Shown: positions 12,800 through 22,767 of the stretch, piece after piece
How positions within the stretch are numbered: the stretch's first letter is position 1
How the letters are laid out: the number at the start of each line of letters is the position of its first letter
NCBI GenBank assembly: GCA_039000515.1
Contig: JBCFYV010000012.1
Location: 118,225,148-118,289,147 of the forward strand
Reading direction: 5' to 3'
Source of the DNA: Timema cristinae
Lineage: Eukaryota > Arthropoda > Insecta > Phasmatodea > Timematidae
DNA: 64,000 nt
Made by a program: the position numbers and the translations under genes
The notes under the pieces: generated by a model
Databases searched by the model: none
Seen by the model: only the letters and a program-made list of their open reading frames with translations
Told to the model about the DNA's origin: nothing

Positions 12800-13484
12800 G
12801 GAGTTTTAAAGGTTCGAGTGCCGGCCTAGTGTATTGAGGGGTGTTTTCAAGGTTCGAATGCCGGCCTAGTGTACTGAGGGGTCTTTTCAAGGTTCAAGTG
12901 CCGGCCTAGTGTACTGAGGGGTGTTTTCAAGGTTCAAGTGCCGGCCTAGTGTACTGAGGGTGTTTTCAAGGTTCGAATGCCGGCCTAGTGTACTGAGGGG
13001 TGTTTTCAAGGTTCGAATGCCGGCCTAGTGTACTGAGGGGTCTTTTCAAGGTTCAAGTGCCGGCCTAGTGTACTGAGGGGTGTTTTCAAGGTTCGAATGC
13101 CGGCCTAGTGTACTGAGGGGTGTTTTCAAGGTTTGAATGCCGGCCTAGTGTACTGAGGGGTGTTTTCAAGGTTTGAATGCCGGCCTAGTGTACTGAGGGT
13201 GTTTTCAAGGTTCGAATGCCGGCCTAGTGTACTGAGGGTGTTTTTCAAGGTTTGAATGCCGGCCTAGTGTACTGAGGGGTGTTTTCAAGGTTCGAATGCC
13301 GGCCTAGTGTACTGAGGGGTGTTTTCAAGGTTCGAATGCCGGCCTAGTGTACTGAGGGGTGTTTTCAAGGTTTGAATGCCGGCCTAGTGTACTGAGGGGT
13401 GTTTTCAAGGTTCGAATGCCGGCCTAGTGTACTGAGGGGTGTTTTCAAGGTTTGAATGCCGGCCTAGTGTACTGGGGGGTGTTT
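12800..13484 (+). repeat. 40-bp minisatellite, 17 units, built from a SINE B-box segment
   Basis: The unit is GGTTCGAATGCCGGCCTAGT followed by GTACTGAGGGGTGTTTTCAA; CCGGCCTAGT recurs 17 times from 12821 to 13459 at 38-41 bp spacing. It lines up with the S1 SINE stretch GGTTCGAATCTCGGTCGGGT then GTACTGAGGGTGGTTTTTCC. Variants (TTCGAAT, TTTGAAT, TTCAAGT) are interspersed rather than blocked. Confidence 0.95.
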
Positions 13485-13611
13485 TTTCTCGATTGTTTCT
13501 CCTTCTCCCTTCTCACAAATGCCAATGTGTTTCCTCTAAATCCTTTCTTTCCTTCCTTACTGCATTTAATGTAATGGATACCCTGACAGGGTAGATAGTA
13601 GAATGGGGTGC
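13484..13611 (+). mobile_element. 3' remainder of the S1 SINE that carries the 40-bp array
   Basis: Directly after the array come TTTTTTCTCGATTGTTTCTC, CTCACAAATGCCAATG, TTTCCTCTAAATCC and ATACCCTGACAGGGTAGATAG then GGGGTGC, the same order as the S1 body and tail (TTTTTCCTAAATTG, CACGCAAATGC, ACTTCCTCTAA, ACCCGAACGGGTAGTAAGAC, GCGGTGC), though diverged. Confidence 0.7.
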
Positions 13612-16565
13612 ACCAAACATAAAAGGATTGTGCTAAGTCCATTTTTTCAATTCAAAGAAAACTTAAGGCCCTTGGCCCTGTCGAGTGAAAGCCTAAAACC
13701 TATTTTTTGGGATAGCTTCACAACTGATCAAAGTATCCTTCCGGTGCCAACAGAACAGATGGATCGTAAGAAAACCGTAGATGGTGCCAGTTACCGGGCA
13801 GGTCTTGCGAAAAAAATTAGAGAGATTTGATCAATGTTAAAATTATAGATGAGGTGTGTATGTAAAAAGTATAACTTAATCAACATGCTTCTATTCTTGA
13901 TCAAACCGTTTCTGAATAGAAAATTGAAAAACACTAACGATTCTTAAAAATAACTGTTTGTTCCCTTGGCTCTGCATTTTCACGCCAAATGAAAAGGGCC
14001 AATCACCTTAAATCTTAAATCGAATAAATTAAATATTCTCGAAGCCAAATCAAAGTTCAAATATGTGTATTGTTAGTTGTTTTAGGTTGGAAAAATAGCC
14101 ATTTATTTTACTTTATGCACTAAACTTACTTAGAAAATGTTTGAATGCATAATTATTGTATGTAATATTTCATTTTATTCTGATAAATCAAATTTTTAAC
14201 ACAAATTACAAATTCGAACACATCAAATTTTTTTCCATATGAATATTGTCTTGTACATAAAATCCAGAATGGCAATAAGTAGACCATTATTGATTGGCAA
14301 AGATTCGTAATATTGGTGAAACCAGAATTTTTTCATAGCCAAGTTGAAGCTTCTACACCCAAAACATAATATATATGTAATATTTATTAATATTTGAATC
14401 AAAAGCCGCATGCGCGAGTTTTCTTTGAAACGTTCTATGCCTAATATTTGTGACCCAACATGATTAGTAACCATCGAGTTTTTCTGTGTTGGGGCCCGTG
14501 TAGGCAATGGCACCAACACTGGGGTAAAGGTGGCGCAGTCATACCACTTGTGCAAATTAAATCCCCCTTACTAAGGGAAGGGGGAAATCTGGACATAAAA
14601 TGGGTCTCCTTGAAACACTAGTTTTTTGGGGATTGGACCCCAATTAAAATTCGATATAGTGTAAAAAAGTTTTTCTACACTACTAGAATTTGAACAAAAA
14701 AAAACTATATTCTTTTTTAAAACAACACTATACTAGGACCCAATTACATAAATACGATTAAGATTAGAATATTCTATGTGGAATGAAAATAGTAAATATA
14801 GAAAATACAATAAGATATCACTAAGGGAAACCTTTTATTAATTTCGCACCGAGAAGTCAAAATGTGAGTTTATTGCCCTTCTCGTTGATGAATATAATAT
14901 AAATGCAGACTCTGGTAGCGTGTGCTCGACACCACGGTTTAAAAAATTAACATTCACTGTAAAGACTACTTCAACATTAGCTAAACATTTACCATACTTA
15001 CACACAAGAATAAACTGTGATGACATTTTTTTTTCTAACTACTTTATTTACAGCAATAAAAAACTTTTTTTATCTCAAAAATTTCACTTTTAAAAATTAT
15101 ACCAGCTATAACTCTCAAACTATTTTTAATTTGAGGAAATATTAATTGCGCAGTTTCTCACACATTATATATATATATATTATTTTATAAAACATACATA
15201 AAAGTAGAAAGTATTAAAAAAGTTACCCATCCACTCAAAACATCAGTATAAAAATTGTAAAATCTAAATATTAAGTTCAAATTTGTGACTTCAGTCGATT
15301 TTTATTTTTCTACCTTTACAATACGAAAGCAAAGCCCACCATTGTTACATTAGTTTAATGTACCTTTTATTTTCAAAGTAATTCTACAATTTATTAACAC
15401 AGATTCAGTCGGCAGTTTAACATTTTGATAAAACCAAGCATTTTAAAAATAAGAGTATTTAATTATACAATAATTATTGTTCTAACTTTATATAATTAAC
15501 ACTGATACTAAAGATGATGATCAGCCTTTTAAAATAAATATATTTTTTTCCTCACAATATGTATTGCCCTTTGGAGATGTTATAAAATTATTTTCAATGA
15601 TAACCCTTAATAGGCCTATCAAACAAATTGTTTCGATGTGACATAACCATTGATTGTACCTTTTATTTTGACCTGTTAATAAAAGTGATAAGATTTTCCA
15701 TTAAGTTTTTTTAGATTTTATTTTCCAATGTCTATACTTTTAGTAGATTTAAGATTATTCATTCTTAGCATATTAAAAAAAAAATACTGGACTCATTTCT
15801 AATATACGGTGAAACTTGCGTAAATAAACAACTTTACCTTTTCTAACCAATATGTATTCTTTTTTTTTTACTTTATTTGGTTCTTATAATATTTAGAAAC
15901 CCTTTTAGGCAAATTAAGTCACTAGCACATTGTAAAGAAAGTAGAGTGATCTCAACACTAATTGCCTTCTTTATTAATAAGCAAAGACTTCTCCAACTCA
16001 GCTAGTATCTAAACCAAGGCCCCTAAACAAGATGGTAGAAAAATATGTTTTTACTATACCTTTAGACCCCTAGAGGGGTCCAAATTTCGAGAAGGATCTG
16101 AACCCCACTGCCTTTCCTTTCTACGCCCTTGCTCCAAAGAGGTGATGGTCAGTGTACAAAGTTTATCACATCAATTATCGTGGTATATTTTGAGAAAACA
16201 TATTCGGTTTAGTTAAGCCATGTATATTGCAATCAGCAACAAGTCAGTCGAATGGCGACAACGAGTCAACATGTCACCCAGGGCGACTTAAAACAGTCTT
16301 GATGCACTGTGTGCTCTGGGTGAAAATAGCGCTTTTGCGACGCCTTCAAATTTTTTTTCGTTAATTTACTTTCATTTTTGCAAATTTCTTTCAACAAAGA
16401 TAAAAAGTGATACAAGAAATACAAATTCATCCAAAGAGTCAAGATAAAACTATAAAATCAATGGATTCCTTCATTTTATTTTTCTCCCAATTTTTACTTA
16501 AATTTTGGTGCCATGCCCCTTTGAATTGACAAAAAATTTAAAGCATTATATAATGCGCTATACTT
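13612..16565. other. AT-rich, no gene recognised
   Basis: Longer open frames at 13603-13830 (plus) and 14223-14555 (minus) show no family motif. A short (AT)n run lies near 15168. Nothing else supported. Confidence 0.45.
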
Positions 16566-16639
16566 TATGAATTTTTGTAAATGCATTTGTTTTATTTTAT
16601 TTCAATTTTTGTTTATGGTCAATTTTGGTTTATTAAAGT

Positions 16640-16773
16640 GTGAAAGGGGTTTTTCGAGAATGGAATCCCAAATTTGCTTCTATGGGACATGTAAGCTCTC
16701 CTTACAACAGCTAACTGAGCGACTGTTGTTCAGGAACAAATTAAGTTGTCAGAACGGTGGGTCTACTGAATAA
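16640..16773 (+). pseudogene. Possible hAT dimerisation-domain remnant
   Basis: The frame LLKCERGFSRM and, about 20 residues on, TERLLFRNKLSCQNGG resembles the hAT C-terminal pattern CERGFS-MN...LLFISINGP. The middle does not match, the rest of the transposase is absent and the match is short. Confidence 0.3.
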
Positions 16774-16774
16774 A

Positions 16775-18240
16775 AATAACACTTGAATTTAAATTAAAAA
16801 AAAAAGATTGTTTAGAAAATAAATAAATAATCAAAGTCTTTGAAATGAATATTCAAAATATTACTGATTCCTTAAAAGAATTTGAAGGATAAAAGTGATT
16901 GTCAAAGCAAGTTTCACCTTAGTTACCTTATCTTAATCAATTATTCTCTTCTTATACAAGCCCTTGGGATATTTACTAACATACGGTCACAAATACACTC
17001 TGCAGTAAATAATATTTTCAATTACAAGTCTAAGACCTACCAACATGACAAGAAAATATAGATCACCAAGGTAAAATCTAAAGTATAAAATATCATACCA
17101 ATGGAGACAAATTTACCATCGCATGCAAATTCATACTAATTGTAGATGATATCTAAGAGGTAAATACATAATATATATCAGATATAATAACTTTTATTTT
17201 TCAAAAATCAAAAATTAAATAAATAAATATTGTAAAATAAATATGTTTATTAGTTTAAATGGATTCGTTTCATAAACGAACTTCCCCCAATTACATTAAT
17301 GAGCATTATTTAGGTGCTGTTGTCATACTTTTTTAATTTTAAAATATGAAACATGTTGATTATGTTTAAAATATTCATCGCCACCTCTTATACATGCGGC
17401 ATCTAGGACTGAAAAACCTTAGTTAACCTAACAATTACGTTCTGATGACATCTACCGATATATAGTTTATTATCCATATAAATCTTTAGTATGAACTTTT
17501 AATTTTACATATAGTCAATCTTTGGAAATTATTCTAAGGTGTCTATGTCTTTATTTTAATTCTAATATTTTATTTCTTTGCTGGCATATCTAAATCTCCA
17601 TGTGCAATCTAACAGACCACCTAGTTTTAACACACTATTTTATCGAAATTTATGCACAATACAGATTCTTAAGGGTTCCGGCTAGTTGGATCGAAAAGGA
17701 AACAGCAAAACATCCTAAAAGGGTCCACTAAATTTCTACCCACCAACAGTTAATGCCATTAAATATATCTACGCTACAGTAGTTTATTAAATATTTCAGC
17801 CTTTATTCTTTGAAAATCCAAATCACTATATTTCTTTTATAAATCCCCTGAATAATTTGGTCAAATTCGACTATAAATTTGTATACTTTTTTTTTCATTT
17901 CATTACAATCATCATCAAAGTGCAAAACTAGTTTAAGACAAATCGCTGCATTGTTTTAACATTGCGTACATTTCTTTTAAAAAATATAAATTAAATTGTT
18001 TCCATGTGCTTTATTTATTGTTTAAATGTGCACATCAACCACAGCACATACTCCCACATGCGCGCGCACACATTCATACAACCACATTGATAGACATGTA
18101 CAAAAAAAAAATTAAGTTAATAATTTTTACAGTGGATGCTGTAGCTTTAACCCCCCTCCCACCCCCTAAAAAAATTATTTTCCAAAGTTACAGAACACTT
18201 CACAATTTAAGCAAATTTTTGGACGAGGTGTTTTATTTAT
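16775..18240. other. AT-rich, includes probable fascin 3'UTR
   Basis: Sequence immediately left of 18241 lies downstream of the fascin stop and should contain the 3' untranslated region. Candidate AATAAA signals on minus are near 18009-18018 and 18232-18241. The remainder holds nothing I recognise. Confidence 0.45.
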
Positions 18241-18443
18241 TTAATACTCCCATTTTGTGGCGTTCTCGTAGTCGGAATCCCCGAGACGGAAAGCTCCGTT
18301 CTTGCTGGCCACCAGGTACTCCCCTGTTACACTCTTGATGCAGATCCTTGTGGGTTCCCTCAACTCAAGGAAAAACCCCTCGGGGGTGTCAGTGTCTGCT
18401 GTCACTGCCTCCCCGTCAACGTGCCAATACTTGCCATTCTGAC
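18241..18443 (-). CDS. sn/FSCN1: Fascin, last coding exon (C-terminal beta-trefoil)
   Basis: Fascin is a cytoplasmic actin cross-linker of four beta-trefoil domains that bundles filaments in filopodia, bristles and neurites. This exon holds the last 67 residues, including QNGKYWHVDGEAV, GFFLELREPTRICIK and the end ENATKWEY followed by TAA; vertebrate fascin also ends in a WEY peptide. The acceptor is a pyrimidine-rich stretch ending CCTATAG at 18444-18445, and the exon enters in phase 1, completing a Gly codon (AAA G|GT) from the upstream exon. The reading frame runs on upstream of the acceptor, but the splice fits the family alignment. No frameshift or stop interrupts it. AATAAA-like motifs lie at and just after the stop and again near 18009, but the true 3' end cannot be decided. 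Confidence 0.93.
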
Positions 18444-18486
18444 CTATAGGAGAGAATACCACCAATCAACAACAATAAAACCCACA

Positions 18487-18575
18487 TCCTCGGGTGAGCG
18501 AGCGGACAAGGACTCCAAGCTAGCCTGGTCCTGTTTGATGGTGACAAAGGATGTCAGGGCTCGAATCCCGGCCAG
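18487..18575 (+). mobile_element. tRNA-like SINE head, separate type
   Basis: CCTCGGGTGAGCGAGCGGAC gives an A-box-like segment and GTCAGGGCTCGAATCCCGGC a B-box-like segment about 55 bp later. It lies in the last fascin intron, antisense to the gene, and abuts an S1 copy. The spacing fits a tRNA-derived SINE rather than a working tRNA. Confidence 0.5.
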
Positions 18576-18582
18576 GGTCAAG

Positions 18583-18797
18583 TGAGGGTCTTACTTCCTG
18601 TTCAGGCTATACACATATGTATTTATTACACTAATGTGTTAGAGTGAGAAAGGTTGGATTTAGAGTAAGTGTACTCCATTTGCATGTAAAAAGAGTGGTA
18701 AACCATTTAGACCAAAATTCAAACCCCGACCTCCTAGTCATCGGCAGTCCAGACTATTGCGAGAGTTATACCTTAGACCATGCTACCACAAAGTGGT
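18583..18797 (-). mobile_element. S1 SINE in last fascin intron
   Basis: On minus: ACTTTGTGGTAGCATGGTCT, AAGGTATAACTCTCGCAATA, the B-box region GGTCGGGGTTTGAATTTTGG, then the tail GCCTGAACAGGAAGTAAGAC. Same sense as fascin. Confidence 0.75.
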
Positions 18798-19025
18798 TTT
18801 TTTTTTCTTAATGGTTTTTCCAATTTTTCTCAATGCAAATGTGTGTACATTTACTCTAAAGTTTATCTTTTACATGCCAGTTCCATTAACATAAAGAGCA
18901 TAATTAAAATGGTGATAAGACGTAGTTGTGGATCTGGAGGTGAGCTCTCCGTTTTTTATTAGTGAAATAAACAACTTTTTTTCTGAACACTGTGGATTGG
19001 CCACAGTCGACCACTAGAGGCCACT

Positions 19026-19157
19026 GTATGCAAGAACCTGACTTAGTGGATGCTAGTGTGGGTTTGCTTGCGTCACTTTAGGTTAAAAAGGTGGACCGAT
19101 AGTGTTCTCAGGACCACACTATCGGTCCACTAAGCATTCACTAACGTTCTTGCATAC
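19026..19157. mobile_element. Short inverted-repeat element with a perfect 14-bp central hairpin
   Basis: Outer arms GTATGCAAGAAC (19026-19037) and GTTCTTGCATAC (19146-19157) are exact reverse complements. Inside, GTGGACCGATAGTG (19091-19104) pairs perfectly with 19117-19130 across a 12-nt loop. It lies in the last fascin intron and looks like a tiny MITE. Confidence 0.7.
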
Positions 19158-19439
19158 CTCCCTAGGAGTGTGTGGTTATTTATGATGTGAACAATGAACA
19201 CTTCTGAGACACGTATTGTCGGAACATGGTAGGAAGCCTAGTAGTATCCGAGGCCTACAAATATTTATAGAACAGATTTCATGTGTTCATATGTCAAACC
19301 ATGTGATCCGCAGCTGTCACTTGAATATATTATCAATTCGTAAAATAATTAACTATGTTGGTGTTTTCTAAAAGGCCCTTCTGTCCACACTCTCAAGCTA
19401 CACTAGACTAACGAATGGAGTGCTGAGGTCTGTACTCAC

Positions 19440-19576
19440 CTTTGAAAAACACCACCCCCTTCTCGCTGCGCTCCACCTGGATGGTCTCATAGGTGGCCTT
19501 GTTGCACTCCAGCTTAGGGGAAGTGGCGCTCTTGTACCCCACGAACCCTTGTTCAGACTTGAGCACCAGGATGGGC
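19440..19576 (-). CDS. sn/FSCN1: Fascin, penultimate exon
   Basis: The exon codes for RPILVLKSEQGFVGYKSA and ends EKGVVFFKG, matching the family segment NRPIIVF...GFIG at the start of the fourth beta-trefoil. The acceptor is TTGTTGTCCCCAG and the donor is G|GTGAGT. Phase is 2 in and 1 out, which joins exactly to the neighbours (AG|G makes Arg, G|GT makes Gly). Length is 137 nt. It is far richer in GC than the surrounding introns. A 31-bp minisatellite begins about 60 nt upstream of its acceptor. Confidence 0.93.
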
Positions 19577-19635
19577 CTGGGGACAACAAGACCACACCCC
19601 TTTTACAAACAGTCGACCATGGCTGAGAGCGCTCA

Positions 19636-19887
19636 GGTGTTGTGTCTCACGAGCACACCGAGGTGGTGTTGTGTCTCACGAGCACACCGAGGGTGTGTTG
19701 TGTCTCTCACGAGTACACCGAGGGTGTGTTGTGTCTCTCACGAGTACACCGAGGGTGTGTTGTGTCTCTCACGAGTACACCGAGGGTGTGTTGTGTCTCT
19801 CACGAGTACACCGAGGGTGTGTTGTGTCTCTCACGAGTACACTGAGGTGGTGGTGTGTCTCACGAGTACACTGGGGTGGTGTTGTGG
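19636..19887. repeat. 31-bp minisatellite in fascin intron, about 8 units
   Basis: The plus-strand unit is GTGTTGTGTCTCTCACGAGT followed by ACACCGAGGGT. Outer units are 29 bp and more diverged. It lies 60-311 nt upstream of the acceptor of the 19440-19576 exon. In the transcript each unit contains CTCGTGAGAG. Confidence 0.93.
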
Positions 19888-20423
19888 CATTGCGATTAAA
19901 CAGCTCATTTCAAATGAGATTTCCAGTGCTGATAATCTCAGTTTAGTGTCTTAAAAAACCTTTAATTCAGAGAGGAAGACATGTTGGTTAAGCTTAAAAC
20001 TTCACTTGACACAGACTACAGATTATTAAATCTATGAGAGGGGTTGCAAATGAGGCGTTTTCTCCAAGACCCCTCTTCGGGGGGGGGCTCTTAACTGTCC
20101 AAACATCTCTTTTCAAAGAAGAAAGTCTTGCCTTAGCCACAATAATATTAACTTATTTATATATTTTAACTATATTCAATTAATAATTGATGTGTGACAA
20201 ACTTTTTTTTAAATAGTATAATGTTTAATTTGTCATAATAACAAAAAAAAAAATGTTAAAATAATGTGTGTGATTTTTTTAAATTTTATTTTACCTTTCA
20301 TCATTTTTTTGTCGAAAGTGAGTTACAATGATAATGTACTTGCTTCCATCGATTATGTCTGATGTTTTTTTTTTAATTTTTTTTTTGAACCAGCCTTTTT
20401 TTTAAAAAAGCCAGCTATCTTTA

Positions 20424-20479
20424 TAAAAGATAAGTACAATATTATTAATGTATCATAATAATATTGTACTTATCTTTTA
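20424..20479. repeat. Perfect 24-bp palindrome with 8-nt loop
   Basis: 20424-20447 is exactly complementary to 20456-20479, with loop ATGTATCA. The arm begins TAAAAGATAAGTACAATATT. It lies in the fascin intron, about 500 bp from a hAT-like terminus at 20984. Confidence 0.9.
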
Positions 20480-20854
20480 TGTTTCTGCTGTGCACTCAGT
20501 TCACCCTGCTTGCCTTGACTTGTCAAATAATGGTGCAGTTTATAGGAAAGGGCTATAATGTAATCAGTCAAATTAAGACTTCTTGATTCTATCAGGTTAA
20601 ACAAAGTGTGCATTGTATAAATATAAAAATTAAAATTGATTAAGCGGTGTGAAATAGGGCCCCTGGAAAATTCTATAACATTGGAAGCATTCGGAATTTG
20701 CATTGAGTTCAGATATTCAGCCAATGTTTCTGCAACTTGTCAGATAACAGGATTGTCAAATCTTCCTTCATTTTAATCTGAACCGTTTTTATCATTTACA
20801 TCTAAGGCAGTTATAACTGAAAAGTCAAAGGTTACATGTTTATAATAAACTTGT

Positions 20855-20984
20855 TCAAACTTTGTATGTTGTTTTAAATGTTCGATAGAGCAACCAGATT
20901 TCTCAACTTTTACACAGTGTGGCGAATTACACTTCTCATTCGCCACATCTGTGGCTAAATTGAAAACTATGTTGCCCACCTCTG
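20855..20984 (-). mobile_element. hAT-type 5' end fragment (copy 1)
   Basis: On minus it starts CAGAGGTGGGCAACATAG, a hAT-like terminus, followed by TAGCCACAGATGTGGCGAA and GAGAAGTGTAATTCGCCACA. About 130 bp matches 29160-29280. The opposite terminus was not found. Confidence 0.6.
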
Positions 20985-21289
20985 CCTTAGACCATATGGC
21001 CACAAAAGCAGGTTTCAGATTTATTTTTTCTGCGTATCATGTGTTATAGTATAATTGAATGTTCTTGTTCTACTGATATAATATAATACTCCACTACCCC
21101 ATCTATCGGATGACGCCAGAACTAGCTAGTGTAAACCTGGAAAACCGATGGCACTACTTTTTAACAGAAGACGGCAGAGCTGATCAGATCAGGTTGTGAC
21201 TCTAGTATTAGTTGACATTTCAACTTCCAGAGACTTCTCCCTCTCGGTTACACGCATGCCTGTCGTGAAGGGTTTGTTTGTGTGTTTAC

Positions 21290-21451
21290 CTATTTATGAG
21301 GTAGAAGTAGTACTTGGCGTTGTCGTCAACAGTGTCCGCGTTGGCGTACAGGTGACCCGATCTCTTGGTGGCGACGTACTTGCCGTTGTTGGCACGGAAC
21401 CCCACTGAGCCGTCGCCTTGCCACGCCAAGTCGAACAAGGCGTTGGAGGAC
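21290..21451 (-). CDS. sn/FSCN1: Fascin, internal exon (third beta-trefoil)
   Basis: The exon encodes SNALFDLAWQGDGSVGFRAN, then NGKYVATKRSGHLYANADTV and the end KYYFYLIN plus two bases of an Arg codon. The pattern (aromatic-D-W, then NGKYV-K-GHL-A) is the repeated trefoil motif of fascin. The acceptor is CACGTCAG and the donor is AG|GTAAAC. Phase is 2 in and 2 out; length is 162 nt. All junctions are consistent with the flanking exons. Confidence 0.93.
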
Positions 21452-22355
21452 CTGACGTGAATATCAATATAACAGGCTTACTTTTATCATCATTAGACAA
21501 TAATATTAGGAACCTTACATTCTAACAATCTTGTGTTGGTGATGATTGTTGATGTAAATGGAAGAGTATTACAAGAATGAACTAAGTCAAAACTATAAAA
21601 ATTAATGGAACTGGATACGTAAATTGAGTTAGTTCGAGTTAGATTCTTCCTTTTTTTTTTCCCCTCCGTGAACAGAGGGTGGGAAACCATATTATTTTTT
21701 ATACACAATTAATATCATCTTCTTGTTACTTCTCTGAATAAATATCTATCTCGCAAGGTTCCTGCCACAGTAACGCACCCACGGGGAGGCTTTAGATACT
21801 GTCACGTTTATAATAGTAAAAATATAAATCAAGTTAACAAATACCAATAAAAAACTTCCAAAAAAGCTTTTAGGTGTATATAATGGTAAAAAAAATAACT
21901 CCAGAGGTTGGGGAGAAATTCCCCCAAACCCCCCTCGAGCAATCCTGTGTACGCTACTGACCTTCTAATATCTCCACCTAATAAATGTTACATTTCTAAT
22001 ATATGAATACCAATTTATATACAGCTATTGAAACCTTATACTGCTCCCCACAATAAATTTAAAACCAAAATGTCTATATGTAGCTACTTATTTTCATCTA
22101 AAGACTGAATGTGGAGCCTCAATTATGTGAATATCTATTTAGATTTATAAACCCATTGATTAACCCCAGAAACAATTTACTGGTAATATTAGCATATATG
22201 GCTATCTATTTATCTTAAGGAACCTTACCATCCCCCCAAGCAACTGGTTGCTTATATTCCAAGATACACCAATCTCCAAGAACTTATCTTACTATCCCCT
22301 CAAGCAACTGGTTGCTTATATTCCAAGATACATCTATTTATTTCCAGGAACCTAC
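21452..22355. other. Fascin intron
   Basis: AT-rich intron. A CAAGCAACTGGTTGCTTATA-containing sentence is duplicated at about 22236-22268 and 22298-22332, a local 62-bp tandem duplication close to the donor of the 22356-22512 exon. No other feature. Confidence 0.6.
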
Positions 22356-22512
22356 TTCTTGTCCCCGCAGGCCTGGATACCGCCGCCTGTCTCCAGAGTC
22401 CAGTAACGGTCCTGCATGGTTCGGATGTACCAACGCTTGGTGCTGGAGTCAAACTCGAGCTGGAAGGTCTCGTGGTCGGAAATCTCATCCTGATTGGCTG
22501 TCACGTCCACAC
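22356..22512 (-). CDS. sn/FSCN1: Fascin, internal exon (VDVTANQDE segment)
   Basis: The exon encodes VDVTANQDEISDHETFQLEF, a TKRWYIRTMQDRYWTLE stretch and GGGIQACGDK. It matches the conserved fascin segment that in human begins GMDLSANQDEE, roughly residue 275 of 493. The acceptor is GTGTGTTCCAG and the donor is AA|GTAGGT. Phase is 1 in, so the preceding exon must end in one base, presumably the G of a Gly codon. Length is 157 nt. From this exon to the stop the spliced frame encodes about 219 residues, the same as the human protein from the equivalent point, so there is no deletion in this part. Confidence 0.93.
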
Positions 22513-22767
22513 CTGGAACACACACACACACCCGAGTGTTCTACATTCTAGTTCATTCAAACATCTCCCAGCGAGAGGGACGGGGATATGAATAACAGCT
22601 GGCTTTAAAAGATTGATTATTAAACAAACGTAATTACTAATGGCCGTTAATATAATCCCACTATTTTCTAATATTTATTAATTGAGGTATTTAACGTGCA
22701 CTTTATGAACCGAATGACTATATCAGCATACGACTTATAAAAAAACATAGACTTTTAAACATAGTTT

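Noticed and set aside
14223..14555. 110-residue open frame on minus
   Set aside because: No recognised motif and no splice or homology support.
18229..18241. AATAAATAAA next to the fascin stop as the polyadenylation signal
   Set aside because: It overlaps and abuts the stop codon, which would leave almost no 3'UTR; kept only as a possibility.
19398..19626. Other open frames on either strand at the penultimate fascin exon
   Set aside because: Only the frame with RPILVLKSEQGFVGYK matches fascin and fits the splice phases; the rest are shadows.
19493..19954. Cysteine-rich repetitive open frames on plus over the 31-bp array
   Set aside because: They overlap the true fascin exon on the opposite strand and follow the minisatellite; no family match.
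20470..21003. Two open frames on minus as host coding sequence inside the fascin intron
   Set aside because: The right one begins at and reads through a hAT-type terminus whose copy at 29160-29280 is not conserved in frame; the left one has no motif.
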